Part shown: piece by piece, positions 6,621-13,749 of the stretch | Layout: every line of letters begins with the position of its first letter | Numbering within the stretch: position 1 is the stretch's first letter | Made by a program: the position numbers and the translations under genes | Notes under the pieces: model-generated | Told to the model about the DNA's origin: nothing | The model's input: the letters and a program-made list of their open reading frames with translations, nothing else | Database searches by the model: none | DNA from: CAZXCQ01 sp964639275 | Lineage (GTDB): Bacteria; Desulfobacterota; DSM-4660; Desulfatiglandales; Desulfatiglandaceae | Assembly (NCBI GenBank): GCA_964639275.1 | Contig: CAZXCQ010000141.1 | Location: forward strand, 1 to 16,134 | Length of the DNA stretch: 16,134 nt | Reading direction: 5' to 3'

Positions 6621-8630
6621 ATGACGACTAAACTGGATCAGTTATGCGTAAATACGATCAGGATGCTTTCGGCGGATTGCGTAGAAAAGGCCAATTCAGG
6701 TCATCCGGGGATGCCCATGGGGGCGGCCGCCATGGCCTACGTCCTCTGGACGCGTTTCCTGCGGCATAATCCCGCAAATCCCAGGTGGGCCGACAGGGAT
6801 CGCTTTGTCCTCTCTGCCGGACACGGCTCGATGCTGCTCTATAGCCTGCTCCATCTGACCGGATATGACCTGTCGCTGGAGGAGCTAAAAAATTTTCGCC
6901 AGTGGAAGAGCAAGACGCCCGGCCATCCCGAATACCTCCTCACCCCGGGGGTGGAAACCACCACCGGCCCCCTGGGTCAGGGGTTTGCCAATGGCGTGGG
7001 GATGGCTATAGCCGGGCAGTTTTTGGCCGCCCGTTTTAATCGGCCCGGGCATGAGATTGTGGGTCACCATGTCTATGGCATTGTCAGTGATGGGGATCTG
7101 ATGGAGGGGGTTTCACACGAGGCCGCGTCTCTGGCAGGACATCTGGGGCTTGGCAATTTGATCTACCTGTACGATGACAACCATATTTCCATCGAAGGGA
7201 GCACCGGCATCACATTCACAGAGGACCGGGTTGCCCGCTTTGAGGCCTATGGCTGGCATGTAGAAAAGGTGGAGGACGGGAACCGCCTGGATGATGTGGC
7301 AGATGCCATTGCGAGGGCCCAGGGGGAGAGAGGGCGACCCTCCTTGATCGCTGTGAGGACGCATATCGGCTATGGGAGCCCCAACAAGCAGGATAAGGCC
7401 GTGGCCCATGGTGAGCCACTGGGGGCCGAAGAGATCCGACTGAGCAAAGAAAACCTGGGGTGGCCCATTGATCCGCCCTTTTTTATCCCGGATGAGGTGC
7501 TGGCTCATTTCCGGAAGGCGCTTGAAAAAGGAAAAGCGCTGGAGGGACAGTGGAAGACACAGCTCGGTTCATATGAGAAGGTCTACCCTGAGCAGGCCCG
7601 GGAATTCAGGAATTGGCTGAAGGGGGAGTTACCGGAAGGATGGTCCGAAGCTGTCCCTTTTTTTCCTGCAGATCCAAAAGGGGCGGCCACCAGGGTCACA
7701 TCGGGAACGGTACTCAACGCCATTTCGGACCAGGTCCCAAACCTGATGGGTGGTTCTGCCGACCTGGCTCCCTCCAACAAGACATTGATCAAGGAGGCGG
7801 AGGATTTTCAGGCAGGCTCAAGGCATGGACGCAATCTCCGTTTTGGCGTAAGGGAGCACGGTATGGGCTCGATCCTGAACGGCATGGCGCTTCACGGGGG
7901 GGTAATCCCGTACGGCGGCACCTTTCTGGTCTTCTCGGATTACATGAGACCTGCCATTCGCCTGGCCGCGATGATGGGTCTAAAGGTGATCTATGTTTTT
8001 ACACACGACAGTATTGGCCTGGGAGAAGACGGACCCACACACCAGCCAATAGAACACCTGGCCTCCCTGAGGGCGGTCCCGAATCTAGTGGTCATCCGGC
8101 CCTGTGATGCCAACGAAACCGCCGAGGCATGGAAGGTCGCCATCGCATACGGCAACGGTCCGGTGGCACTGGCCTTGACGCGGCAGGGCGTGCCCGTGTT
8201 GGATCGCACGGCATTTGCCCCGGCAACAGGGCTGTCCCAAGGTGCCTATATACTGATGGATGCCAGGGACGGCAGACCCGATGTCATCCTGATCGGCACC
8301 GGTTCTGAGGTACCTATTGCCGTTGAGGCGGCAAGGCGGCTTGAGGAGAAAGGCGTGGGGGTACGGGTCGTCAGCATGCCCTCATGGGAGTTGTTTGATC
8401 AGCAGCCCGAGGATTACCGCCTGGAGGTCCTGCCCCCGGAGATAGAGGCCAGATTGGCTATCGAGGCAGGGGTAGGGCAGGGCTGGCACCGTTACGTGGG
8501 GACCAAAGGTACGGTGATCGGGCTTGATCGTTTTGGGGCCTCCGCCCCATCCAGGGTCCTCTATGAGAAGTTTGGCATCACCCCTGATCGGGTGGTGGAA
8601 AAGGCACTTGAGCTGATGGGATCTGGATGA
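6621..8630 (+). CDS. tkt: Transketolase
   Basis: This is a thiamine-diphosphate enzyme of the non-oxidative pentose phosphate pathway that transfers two-carbon units between sugar phosphates; it is cytoplasmic. The 669 residues are the usual full length. Diagnostic sites are all present: H28 (NSGHPGMPMG), H68 (SAGHGS), GPLGQG (116-121), the ThDP/metal motif SDGDLMEG (156-163) with N187 further on, and catalytic Glu412 in FGVREHGMG. The C-terminal domain is complete, with MPSWELFDQQ and GTVIGLDRFG. The start is ATG 6621 with AAGGAG at 6601-6606 and AAGG closer in. It ends 15 bases from the convergent gene at 8646, with no hairpin between, so the two transcripts probably overlap at their 3' ends. 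Confidence 0.97.
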   Translation: MTTKLDQLCVNTIRMLSADCVEKANSGHPGMPMGAAAMAYVLWTRFLRHNPANPRWADRDRFVLSAGHGSMLLYSLLHLTGYDLSLEELKNFRQWKSKTPGHPEYLLTPGVETTTGPLGQGFANGVGMAIAGQFLAARFNRPGHEIVGHHVYGIVSDGDLMEGVSHEAASLAGHLGLGNLIYLYDDNHISIEGSTGITFTEDRVARFEAYGWHVEKVEDGNRLDDVADAIARAQGERGRPSLIAVRTHIGYGSPNKQDKAVAHGEPLGAEEIRLSKENLGWPIDPPFFIPDEVLAHFRKALEKGKALEGQWKTQLGSYEKVYPEQAREFRNWLKGELPEGWSEAVPFFPADPKGAATRVTSGTVLNAISDQVPNLMGGSADLAPSNKTLIKEAEDFQAGSRHGRNLRFGVREHGMGSILNGMALHGGVIPYGGTFLVFSDYMRPAIRLAAMMGLKVIYVFTHDSIGLGEDGPTHQPIEHLASLRAVPNLVVIRPCDANETAEAWKVAIAYGNGPVALALTRQGVPVLDRTAFAPATGLSQGAYILMDARDGRPDVILIGTGSEVPIAVEAARRLEEKGVGVRVVSMPSWELFDQQPEDYRLEVLPPEIEARLAIEAGVGQGWHRYVGTKGTVIGLDRFGASAPSRVLYEKFGITPDRVVEKALELMGSG

Positions 8631-8645
8631 GACCTCAGAAAAGGC

Positions 8646-8981
8646 CTACCAGAACTGGACCTGGCTGACGCCCTCTTTCTTGATAAGGATTTCGCGGAGC
8701 TCCTCCTTCACCTTTTTGTTTCTAACAGGCTGAACAATAGACGCCAAAAGGCCATCTTCACCGACTTTGGACTTCCAGCTGACAATTGAACCCGGGACGA
8801 CTGCATAGCGACACCCACCGGTACCGCAGCAAGAGGAATCCACCACGGCATCCCCGACCACATAGAGGAATTCCTTTTCCCCATGGTCTATCGTTCCTTC
8901 CTTGTGGAGTTGATACCACCCCGAGATGCTCTTTATCTCTTTGTTTAGTTGATGGGTGTATGTCTTTGTCGTTGCTGGCAA
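8646..8981 (-). CDS. Small conserved protein of unknown function with an SCCGTGGC motif
   Basis: This 111-residue cytoplasmic-looking protein has no signal peptide or membrane segment. From memory it resembles short uncharacterised proteins of sulfate-reducing bacteria that share an opening NKEIKSISGWYQLHKEG and a central SSCCGTGGCRYAVVPGSIV (residues 49-67). I know of no assigned function. The CC-x4-C cluster in the middle of an otherwise ordinary small alpha/beta protein suggests metal or cofactor binding, but that is inference. The start is TTG at 8981 behind TGAGAGA. No ATG lies in frame near it, so the start is uncertain. It is convergent with transketolase, 15 bases away. Confidence 0.7.
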   Translation of the reverse strand: MPATTKTYTHQLNKEIKSISGWYQLHKEGTIDHGEKEFLYVVGDAVVDSSCCGTGGCRYAVVPGSIVSWKSKVGEDGLLASIVQPVRNKKVKEELREILIKKEGVSQVQFW

Positions 8982-9030
8982 TTTTGTCTCTCAAAAGGGA
9001 TCTGATTTCTTCACTTTACCCTCATTTTTT

Positions 9031-9122
9031 TAACACTTTAGCACTCTGAAACCCGGGCAATGGGGATTCGGAACCCCATTGCCCTGTCCAAGTACCGATT
9101 TTGAAAAAAGCTAAACTGATAC
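9031..9122 (+). repeat. Intergenic hairpin repeat, copy A
   Basis: A perfect 11-bp stem, GGGCAATGGGG (9055-9065) and CCCCATTGCCC (9074-9084), encloses the loop ATTCGGAA. It is flanked on the left by TAACACTTTAG (9031-9041) and TGAAACCC, and on the right by a tail from 9085 (TGTCCAAGTACCGATTTTGA and on). The core from 9031 to 9088 aligns with the reverse complement of 13683-13741 at about 52 of 59 columns by hand count. The tail aligns at 26 of 38 columns. It lies in the gap between the thioesterase gene and the small unknown gene. No T tract follows the hairpin, so a simple terminator role is not supported. Confidence 0.75.
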
Positions 9123-9142
9123 GAAAAAGGCTAAACTTTTAC
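9103..9142 (+). repeat. Two 20-base tandem near-repeats overlapping a gene end
   Basis: Units 9103-9122 and 9123-9142 agree at 17 of 20 positions; both begin GAAAAA and contain GCTAAAC. The second unit contains the stop codon (TAG, complement of 9131-9133) and the last three codons of the thioesterase gene, so the end of that protein is written in repeat sequence. Confidence 0.6.
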
Positions 9143-9580
9143 ATTTTTTTCAGTAATGGAGATCGTACACCGGGCCAGGGCCACCACCTTTTTCTTATCA
9201 TCCATGACCTCCACATCGCTGAAGGCCACAAGCCGACCCATCTTCTGGACTCGGCCGATGGCCACCAGCCGGGTGCCTCGTGCCGGTGCCAGATAGTGGA
9301 TATCCATCTGGATGGTTGATCCGATCTGCCCGACAAAAAGCCTTGTCTGAACGGCCCTCATGCCCGCCTGGTCCGCCAGTGAGGCGATGGCTCCCCCGTG
9401 GACAACCCCATGGACATTGATATGGCACGACCGGATCTCCATGGAGACCTTGGCATAACCTTCTTGCGCCTCAATAAGTTCCATGTGGAGGTGTTTGAAA
9501 TATAAGGAGTTTTCCCCCAACTTTTTGAGGATCTCAAAGTCCATGGGCTTTTTATCATGGAAAGATGCCCCAGGTTTCAT
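9131..9580 (-). CDS. PaaI-type hotdog-fold acyl-CoA thioesterase
   Basis: This is predicted to hydrolyse an acyl-CoA or aryl-CoA thioester, releasing free CoA; it is cytoplasmic and usually tetrameric. The 149 residues form a single hotdog domain. The family motif is NVHGVVHGGAIASLADQAG (55-73), with N55, H61 of the HGG turn and catalytic-type Asp70. ATG 9580 is chosen because GGGGAG lies four bases before it; the TTG one codon upstream would sit almost on top of that site. It is the last gene of the acyl-CoA cluster, so it may relieve CoA trapping or release a product acid. The last residues (NVKV) fall inside a repeat unit. Confidence 0.9.
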   Translation of the reverse strand: MKPGASFHDKKPMDFEILKKLGENSLYFKHLHMELIEAQEGYAKVSMEIRSCHINVHGVVHGGAIASLADQAGMRAVQTRLFVGQIGSTIQMDIHYLAPARGTRLVAIGRVQKMGRLVAFSDVEVMDDKKKVVALARCTISITEKNVKV

Positions 9581-9589
9581 CAAGCTCCC

Positions 9590-9690
9590 CTATAGCCCTA
9601 CCATTTCTTCGATTATCTCCCGGGCTGACCTGAGCTCTCTCACCATCCCGGTGACCTGACCGGCGGCCAGGGTGTTTGCCTCAGGGGATT
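9590..9690 (-). pseudogene. Possible 3' remnant of a nitronate monooxygenase / flavin oxidoreductase gene
   Basis: Between the stop of the 594-aa dehydrogenase (9691) and the thioesterase ribosome site, one frame reads SPEANTLAAGQV, then TGMVRELRSAREIIEEMVGL, and a stop at 9590-9592. A TGA closes this frame about 40 codons upstream, inside the dehydrogenase gene. AGQ-x-x-G followed by an amphipathic helix ending in IIEEMV resembles, from memory, the C terminus of NPD-type nitronate monooxygenases / FabK-like reductases. I infer that a deletion removed the body of such a gene. It is too short for a firm call and could be chance. Confidence 0.4.
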
Positions 9691-11475
9691 TTAAAAGGCC
9701 TCTTCCGGGATTTCAACGATCTCTCGGCCCTCCCGAAGACAGGTGTCGAGGCGGGCGAGGGTCAAGGGCAGGGTAACCCCACAAAAATAGGTGGCCTGTA
9801 TGATCTTGCCCCGGTAAAATTCACTTATCTTGCCGTCATCCATGGCCTGTTGGGCGATGACGGCCATGTCGAGCAATCGCCAGGAGATGGTCACATCTCC
9901 AAAACAGAGAAGGGCAGGATAGGTCTTCGCGGCCCACTGGAGTGGATCGGTATCCCCTAAAAGCGATAACTCGAGGGCGACCTCTTTGAGTCTCCTCGCC
10001 GCGGTCGATAGACCCACGACCTCATTCCCGAGGGTGGGATGATCCTGGTTTTTGTCGCAGAACCCCTCCAGCTCGGACATATAGGCCTTGAAAGGGGCCC
10101 GATCGTTTATCCTCATCTTTCTGCCCATAAGATCCATTGACTGGATCCCGTTTGTGCCCTCATAAATGGAGGCGATCTTGACGTCCCGCAGATATTGTTC
10201 AACAGGGTATTCCTTAGAAAACCCATAGCCACCAAAACACTGAATCGCGGTCTCGCAGACCCGGAAGCCCGTGTCCGAACAATAGGCCTTGACAATGGGG
10301 GTCATAAAGTCGAGCAGGGCCTGGTAGTGCCTTTTTTTGTCGCCCTTTGGCATCTCGTGGGCCAGATCAGACCAGTAGGCTGCCGTGTAGATCATCGAGC
10401 GCATACCGTCCACCGCGGCCTTCATCCACAGGAGCATCCGCCGGACATCGGGGTGGTCGATGATGGGGACCCACTCGGGTTTTCTCCCGGCGATATCAGG
10501 CCCCTGTATCCTTTCCTTTGCATAAGCCAGCGCGTTTTGATAGGCCAGGCTGGCCAAGGTGGTTCCGCTTACACCGGTGTTGATCCGGGCCTGGTTCATC
10601 ATCTGGAACATATGGGCCAGTCCCCTGTTCTCCTGGCCGCACAGATATCCGATACAGTCGTTATTATCACCAAAATTGAGGGCACAGGTGGGAGAGGCAT
10701 GTAACCCCAGCTTTTTCTCTACTGCCGTGCAGATGACATCATTGGGCCGCCCCAGGGAGCCATCAGGATTTACCTTTATTTTGGGGACAACAAAGAGTGA
10801 GATCCCATTTACCCCTTGGGGGGCCCCCTCGATGCGTGCCAGGAGCAGGTGGACGACGTTCTCTGCCATATCGTGGTCGCCGGCCGAGATAAAGACCTTG
10901 TTTCCCTTTATCTTGTAGTGGTCCCCCTCCGGGATGGCCATGGTGCGTGTGGCGGCCAGATTGGACCCCGCGTTGGGCTCGGTGAGACACATGGTCCCGG
11001 TCCACCGTCCCCTGTACATCTTTGGTACAAAGCGCTCCTTGAGTTCCTCTGCGGCAAAGCTCTCGATCAGATGGGCGGCCCCGTGCGTGAGACTGGGGGT
11101 GATATTAAATGACTGGGCCGCCCCATACATCTGATCATTGATGACGATTCTCATCATGTGGGGAAACCCCTGGCCGCCATATTTTGTATCACGCGCCGCT
11201 GCAATCCAGCCGTTTTCACCATAGAGTCTAAGGGCATCCCTGAATTCGGTGGGGCAATGGACCTGACCGTTTGAAAAGGCCACCCCCTGCTCTTCACCGA
11301 TCTGCTGAAGCGGTTCGAGCACCCCCTTTGCAAACTTGATGGCCTGGGTGACCAGCATATCCAGGGTCTCCTGATCCAGCTCGCGATATCGTTCAAGCCG
11401 GCACAGCGTGCCATAATTCAGCTGTTCCTTCAATATAAAGAAGATATCCTTTTCGTTTATCTTGAAATGTCCCAT
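9691..11475 (-). CDS. Acyl-CoA dehydrogenase, long (594-aa) DmdC-like type
   Basis: This FAD enzyme makes the alpha-beta double bond in an acyl-CoA and passes electrons to electron-transfer flavoprotein. At 594 residues it belongs to the long ACAD branch with an extra C-terminal domain, the group containing DmdC (3-methylmercaptopropionyl-CoA dehydrogenase). Visible features are the flavin-contact stretch TMCLTEPNAGSNLAAT (161-176), QCFGGYGFSKEYPVEQYLRD (412-431), and catalytic Glu439 in IYEGTNGIQ. Residues about 460-594 form the added C-terminal region. The start at ATG 11475 has AAAGGG eight bases upstream. Once the assembly gap is collapsed, the preceding gene ends only 17 bases before this start, so the two are one transcriptional unit. 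The exact substrate is unknown; a chain-length or branched-chain speciality is possible. Confidence 0.94.
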   Translation of the reverse strand: MGHFKINEKDIFFILKEQLNYGTLCRLERYRELDQETLDMLVTQAIKFAKGVLEPLQQIGEEQGVAFSNGQVHCPTEFRDALRLYGENGWIAAARDTKYGGQGFPHMMRIVINDQMYGAAQSFNITPSLTHGAAHLIESFAAEELKERFVPKMYRGRWTGTMCLTEPNAGSNLAATRTMAIPEGDHYKIKGNKVFISAGDHDMAENVVHLLLARIEGAPQGVNGISLFVVPKIKVNPDGSLGRPNDVICTAVEKKLGLHASPTCALNFGDNNDCIGYLCGQENRGLAHMFQMMNQARINTGVSGTTLASLAYQNALAYAKERIQGPDIAGRKPEWVPIIDHPDVRRMLLWMKAAVDGMRSMIYTAAYWSDLAHEMPKGDKKRHYQALLDFMTPIVKAYCSDTGFRVCETAIQCFGGYGFSKEYPVEQYLRDVKIASIYEGTNGIQSMDLMGRKMRINDRAPFKAYMSELEGFCDKNQDHPTLGNEVVGLSTAARRLKEVALELSLLGDTDPLQWAAKTYPALLCFGDVTISWRLLDMAVIAQQAMDDGKISEFYRGKIIQATYFCGVTLPLTLARLDTCLREGREIVEIPEEAF

Positions 11476-11498
11476 GATCTTACCCTTTGGGTCTATTC

Positions 11499-11553
11499 CA
11501 GATCTCTAAATTCGCTGGGGACGTGGAGCCTGGGCCGGTTTGCCTTTTTTACC
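11499..11553. repeat. Left copy of a 55-base duplication at the assembly gap
   Basis: This stretch is identical, base for base, to 11654-11708 and directly abuts the N run. It is in the same orientation as the right copy. It is best read as unmerged contig-end overlap and not as a biological repeat. Confidence 0.9.
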
Positions 11554-11653
11554 NNNNNNNNNNNNNNNNNNNNNNNNNNNNNNNNNNNNNNNNNNNNNNN
11601 NNNNNNNNNNNNNNNNNNNNNNNNNNNNNNNNNNNNNNNNNNNNNNNNNNNNN
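11554..11653. other. Assembly gap of exactly 100 N
   Basis: The gap is a default-length scaffold gap, not measured sequence. Because the two edges carry the same 55 bases in the same orientation, the true gap length is probably minus 55, meaning the contigs overlap. Any reading frame that passes through the N run is artificial. Confidence 0.97.
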
Positions 11654-11708
11654 CAGATCTCTAAATTCGCTGGGGACGTGGAGCCTGGGCCGGTTTGCCT
11701 TTTTTACC
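11654..11708. repeat. Right copy of the 55-base duplication at the assembly gap
   Basis: It is identical to 11499-11553. This copy encodes the last complete codons (HVPSEFRDL) of the 393-aa acyl-CoA dehydrogenase on the minus strand. Confidence 0.9.
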
Positions 11709-12829
11709 CCCAGGGCGTCGTCCGCGATCAAGAGTCGCATAATATTGGCCGTTCCCTCGCCGACCTGGTATAGCTTGGCATCGCGGTAGTATTTTTCAAC
11801 GGGCATCTCTAGCGAATAGCCCATGCCGCCGTGGACCTCCATGGCCATACCCGCGGCCTTTACCACGGCCTCACCCGCAAAATATTTGGCTATGGCGATC
11901 TCCCGCGTAAACGGCCGGTCCCGGTCGTTTAGCCATGCCCCCCGGCGGACCAGGAGTCGCCCGGCCTCTACCAGGGAAACCATCTCGGCGATAACCCCTT
12001 TTACAAGCTGGTATTCCCTGATGGGCCTGCCAAACTGGATCCTCTCGTTGGCGTACTTGACAGAGGCATCCAGACAGGCCTGGGCCAATCCAATGGCGCC
12101 GCTTGCCACGCTGATCCGTCCCCGATCGAGCGCGGTCATGGCAACCACAAAGCCTCTCCCCCATTCCCCCAAGAGGTTTTCCCTGGGGGCCTTGACCCCC
12201 TCCAGGGTGATCTCGGCAATGGGAGAGGACTTGTCACCCAGCTTTGGCGTCTCCCGTGTGGTCCACCCGGGCTGGTCGGTCTCGACCACCACAGAACACA
12301 GGCCCCGGTGTTTCAGGGTCCTGTCATATGTCCCATATACCACGGCGACGTCTGCAACGGTCCCGTTCGAGATCCAGGTCTTGGCGCCATTGATGAGAAA
12401 ATGATCTCCCCGATCTTCTATGCGGGTCTCAATGGAGGCGATGTCAGAGCCGGCATTGGGTTCTGAAAAGCAGGTGCACCCTATCTTTTCGCCACTTACC
12501 AGATCGCGGACGTATTTCTCTTTGCTCTCACTGGTGCCCCATTCCATAATGGTATAGGGGACGGTCATGGCCTGGAGGTTAAAGAGCGGCCGGAGCCCCG
12601 AATCGGCCCGTGAGATCTCTTCGCAGGCCACCGAGTGTGCCAGAAAGCCAGAGTCTGAGCCCTCATACCTGGGAGGAAATGCACAGCCAAAAAAACCAAG
12701 CTCCCCCATCTTTGTCACCAGGTCGCGATTGAACCCCTCTTCCTTTACCTTTGGGAGGATCTCCCGTTGGGCAAACCGGTGTGCCATGTCCTGGATGGCA
12801 ACCACCTCTTGGCTTAAGTCAAAGTCCAT
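11654..12829 (-). CDS. Acyl-CoA dehydrogenase (about 393 aa), end interrupted by the assembly gap
   Basis: This is an FAD-dependent acyl-CoA dehydrogenase of standard size that oxidises an acyl-CoA to the 2-enoyl-CoA with ETF as acceptor. The flavin motif CTCFSEPNAGSDIAS (118-132), FGRPIREYQLVKG (266-278), EVHGGMGYSLEMPVEKYYRD (331-350) and catalytic Glu358 in VGEGTANIMR are present. The residue before that Glu is Gly, where medium-chain enzymes have Tyr. Readable sequence stops at residue 392 (Leu, 11654-11656). If the 55-base duplicate is collapsed, translation continues with Glu and TAG (11493-11495), giving 393 residues. The start is ATG 12829, with AAAAGGG directly in front and the SDR stop nine bases upstream, implying translational coupling. 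It resembles butyryl-/glutaryl-/cyclohexanecarboxyl-CoA dehydrogenases; the substrate is not decidable here. Confidence 0.94.
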
Positions 12830-12838
12830 CCCTTTTAC

Positions 12839-13624
12839 CTATATATCTACCTGTTTTCTACCGAAGCCCATACGCAGGCCCCCGTCCAGCCGGATATACT
12901 CGCCGTTAAGATAGCTATTCTCAACGATATGACAGGCAAGCGCGGCAAACTCCGAGGGTCTGCCGAGCCTGGGCGGAAAAGGCACCTGAAGCCCCAGTCG
13001 TTCCCTTATCTTTTCCGGGAGCTTGGCCAGAAGGGGTGTATCAAAGATCCCGGGAAGGATGCACACAATCCGGATCCCGTTGTTGGCAAATTCCCTGGCA
13101 AGGGTCAGGCTCAAGGACACGATCCCCCCCTTTGAGGACGAATAGGCCGACTGACCCACCTGGCCGTCAAATGCGGCGATCGACGCGGTGTTGATATATA
13201 CGCCCCGTTCGCCCCGGTCGTTGGGATTGTTTAGCATCATCGAAGATGCCGTGGCACGGATCACGTTAAAGGTACCGACCAGGTTGATCTGGATGGTCCG
13301 GTTGAATGCCGCCAGCGGCATGACACCCTCCTTCCCCACAATCTTGACGTCTCCACCGATTCCGGCGCAGTTCACAACGACCTGAAAGGCCCCAAAGGCG
13401 TCTTTGATCTTTTTGACAACCTCGTCTACGGCCTGTTCGCTGGAGACATCGGCCGGGCAAAAAATGGCGGCATCTTCGAGTTCAGCAGAGAGCCGCTCCC
13501 CCCTTTCCTTGTCCAGATCCAGGAGGGCAACCCTGCCGCCTCTTTCCACCATGGCCCGGGCCGTGGCCTCTCCCAGGCCAGACGCACCACCTGTAATGAT
13601 TGCAACACTGTTTCTTATCTCCAT
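12839..13624 (-). CDS. SDR-family 3-hydroxyacyl-CoA dehydrogenase (type II, HSD17B10-like)
   Basis: This 261-residue short-chain dehydrogenase is predicted to oxidise a 3-hydroxyacyl-CoA to the 3-ketoacyl-CoA with NAD+. The Rossmann motif TGGASGLG (11-18) is followed by the acidic LLDLD (35-39), which favours NAD over NADP. NCAG (85-88) and the catalytic set N114, S148, Y161 and K165 (YSSSK) are all present. LPGIFDTPLLAKLPEKIRER matches the type II 3-hydroxyacyl-CoA dehydrogenase subfamily known from fatty-acid and isoleucine breakdown. The start at ATG 13624 has AAAGGAG nine bases upstream. It lies nine bases before the acyl-CoA dehydrogenase gene in the same operon. A generic SDR acting on another acyl-CoA alcohol is the main alternative. 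Confidence 0.9.
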   Translation of the reverse strand: MEIRNSVAIITGGASGLGEATARAMVERGGRVALLDLDKERGERLSAELEDAAIFCPADVSSEQAVDEVVKKIKDAFGAFQVVVNCAGIGGDVKIVGKEGVMPLAAFNRTIQINLVGTFNVIRATASSMMLNNPNDRGERGVYINTASIAAFDGQVGQSAYSSSKGGIVSLSLTLAREFANNGIRIVCILPGIFDTPLLAKLPEKIRERLGLQVPFPPRLGRPSEFAALACHIVENSYLNGEYIRLDGGLRMGFGRKQVDI

Positions 13625-13645
13625 AGCCTCACGCTCCTTTCCTAT

Positions 13646-13741
13646 GATGTTACAACTTAGTTTTCTTCAAGATTAGAACTGAGACAGGGGAATGGGGGTT
13701 CGGAATCCCCATTCCCCGGGTTTCATATGGCTAAAGTGTTA
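13646..13741 (-). repeat. Intergenic hairpin repeat, copy B (inverted relative to copy A)
   Basis: The arms GGGGAATGGGG (13687-13697) and CCCCATTCCCC (13707-13717) form a perfect 11-bp stem around GTTCGGAAT. Flanks include TTTCATATGGCTAAAGTGTT, matching copy A in reverse complement. Compared with copy A, one stem pair has swapped from C-G to G-C, so pairing is kept. It sits inside the operon, between the Hbd-type dehydrogenase and the SDR gene, so it is transcribed. Confidence 0.75.
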
Positions 13742-13749
13742 CCACATGA

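Noticed and set aside
7613..8107. 164-codon plus-strand frame inside transketolase
   Set aside because: It is an alternate frame of the transketolase gene, Gly/Arg/Pro-rich, with no recognisable motif.
9055..9084. Rho-independent terminator between the thioesterase and its neighbour
   Set aside because: The hairpin is strong, but neither strand has a T run directly after the stem, and a relative of the same hairpin lies inside an operon at 13.7 kb.
9103..9142. CRISPR-like direct repeats
   Set aside because: There are only two adjacent units, with no spacers between them and no cas genes nearby.
11549..11664. Reading frames running through the N block
   Set aside because: They exist only because N was translated as X; the gap is most likely an overlap artefact.
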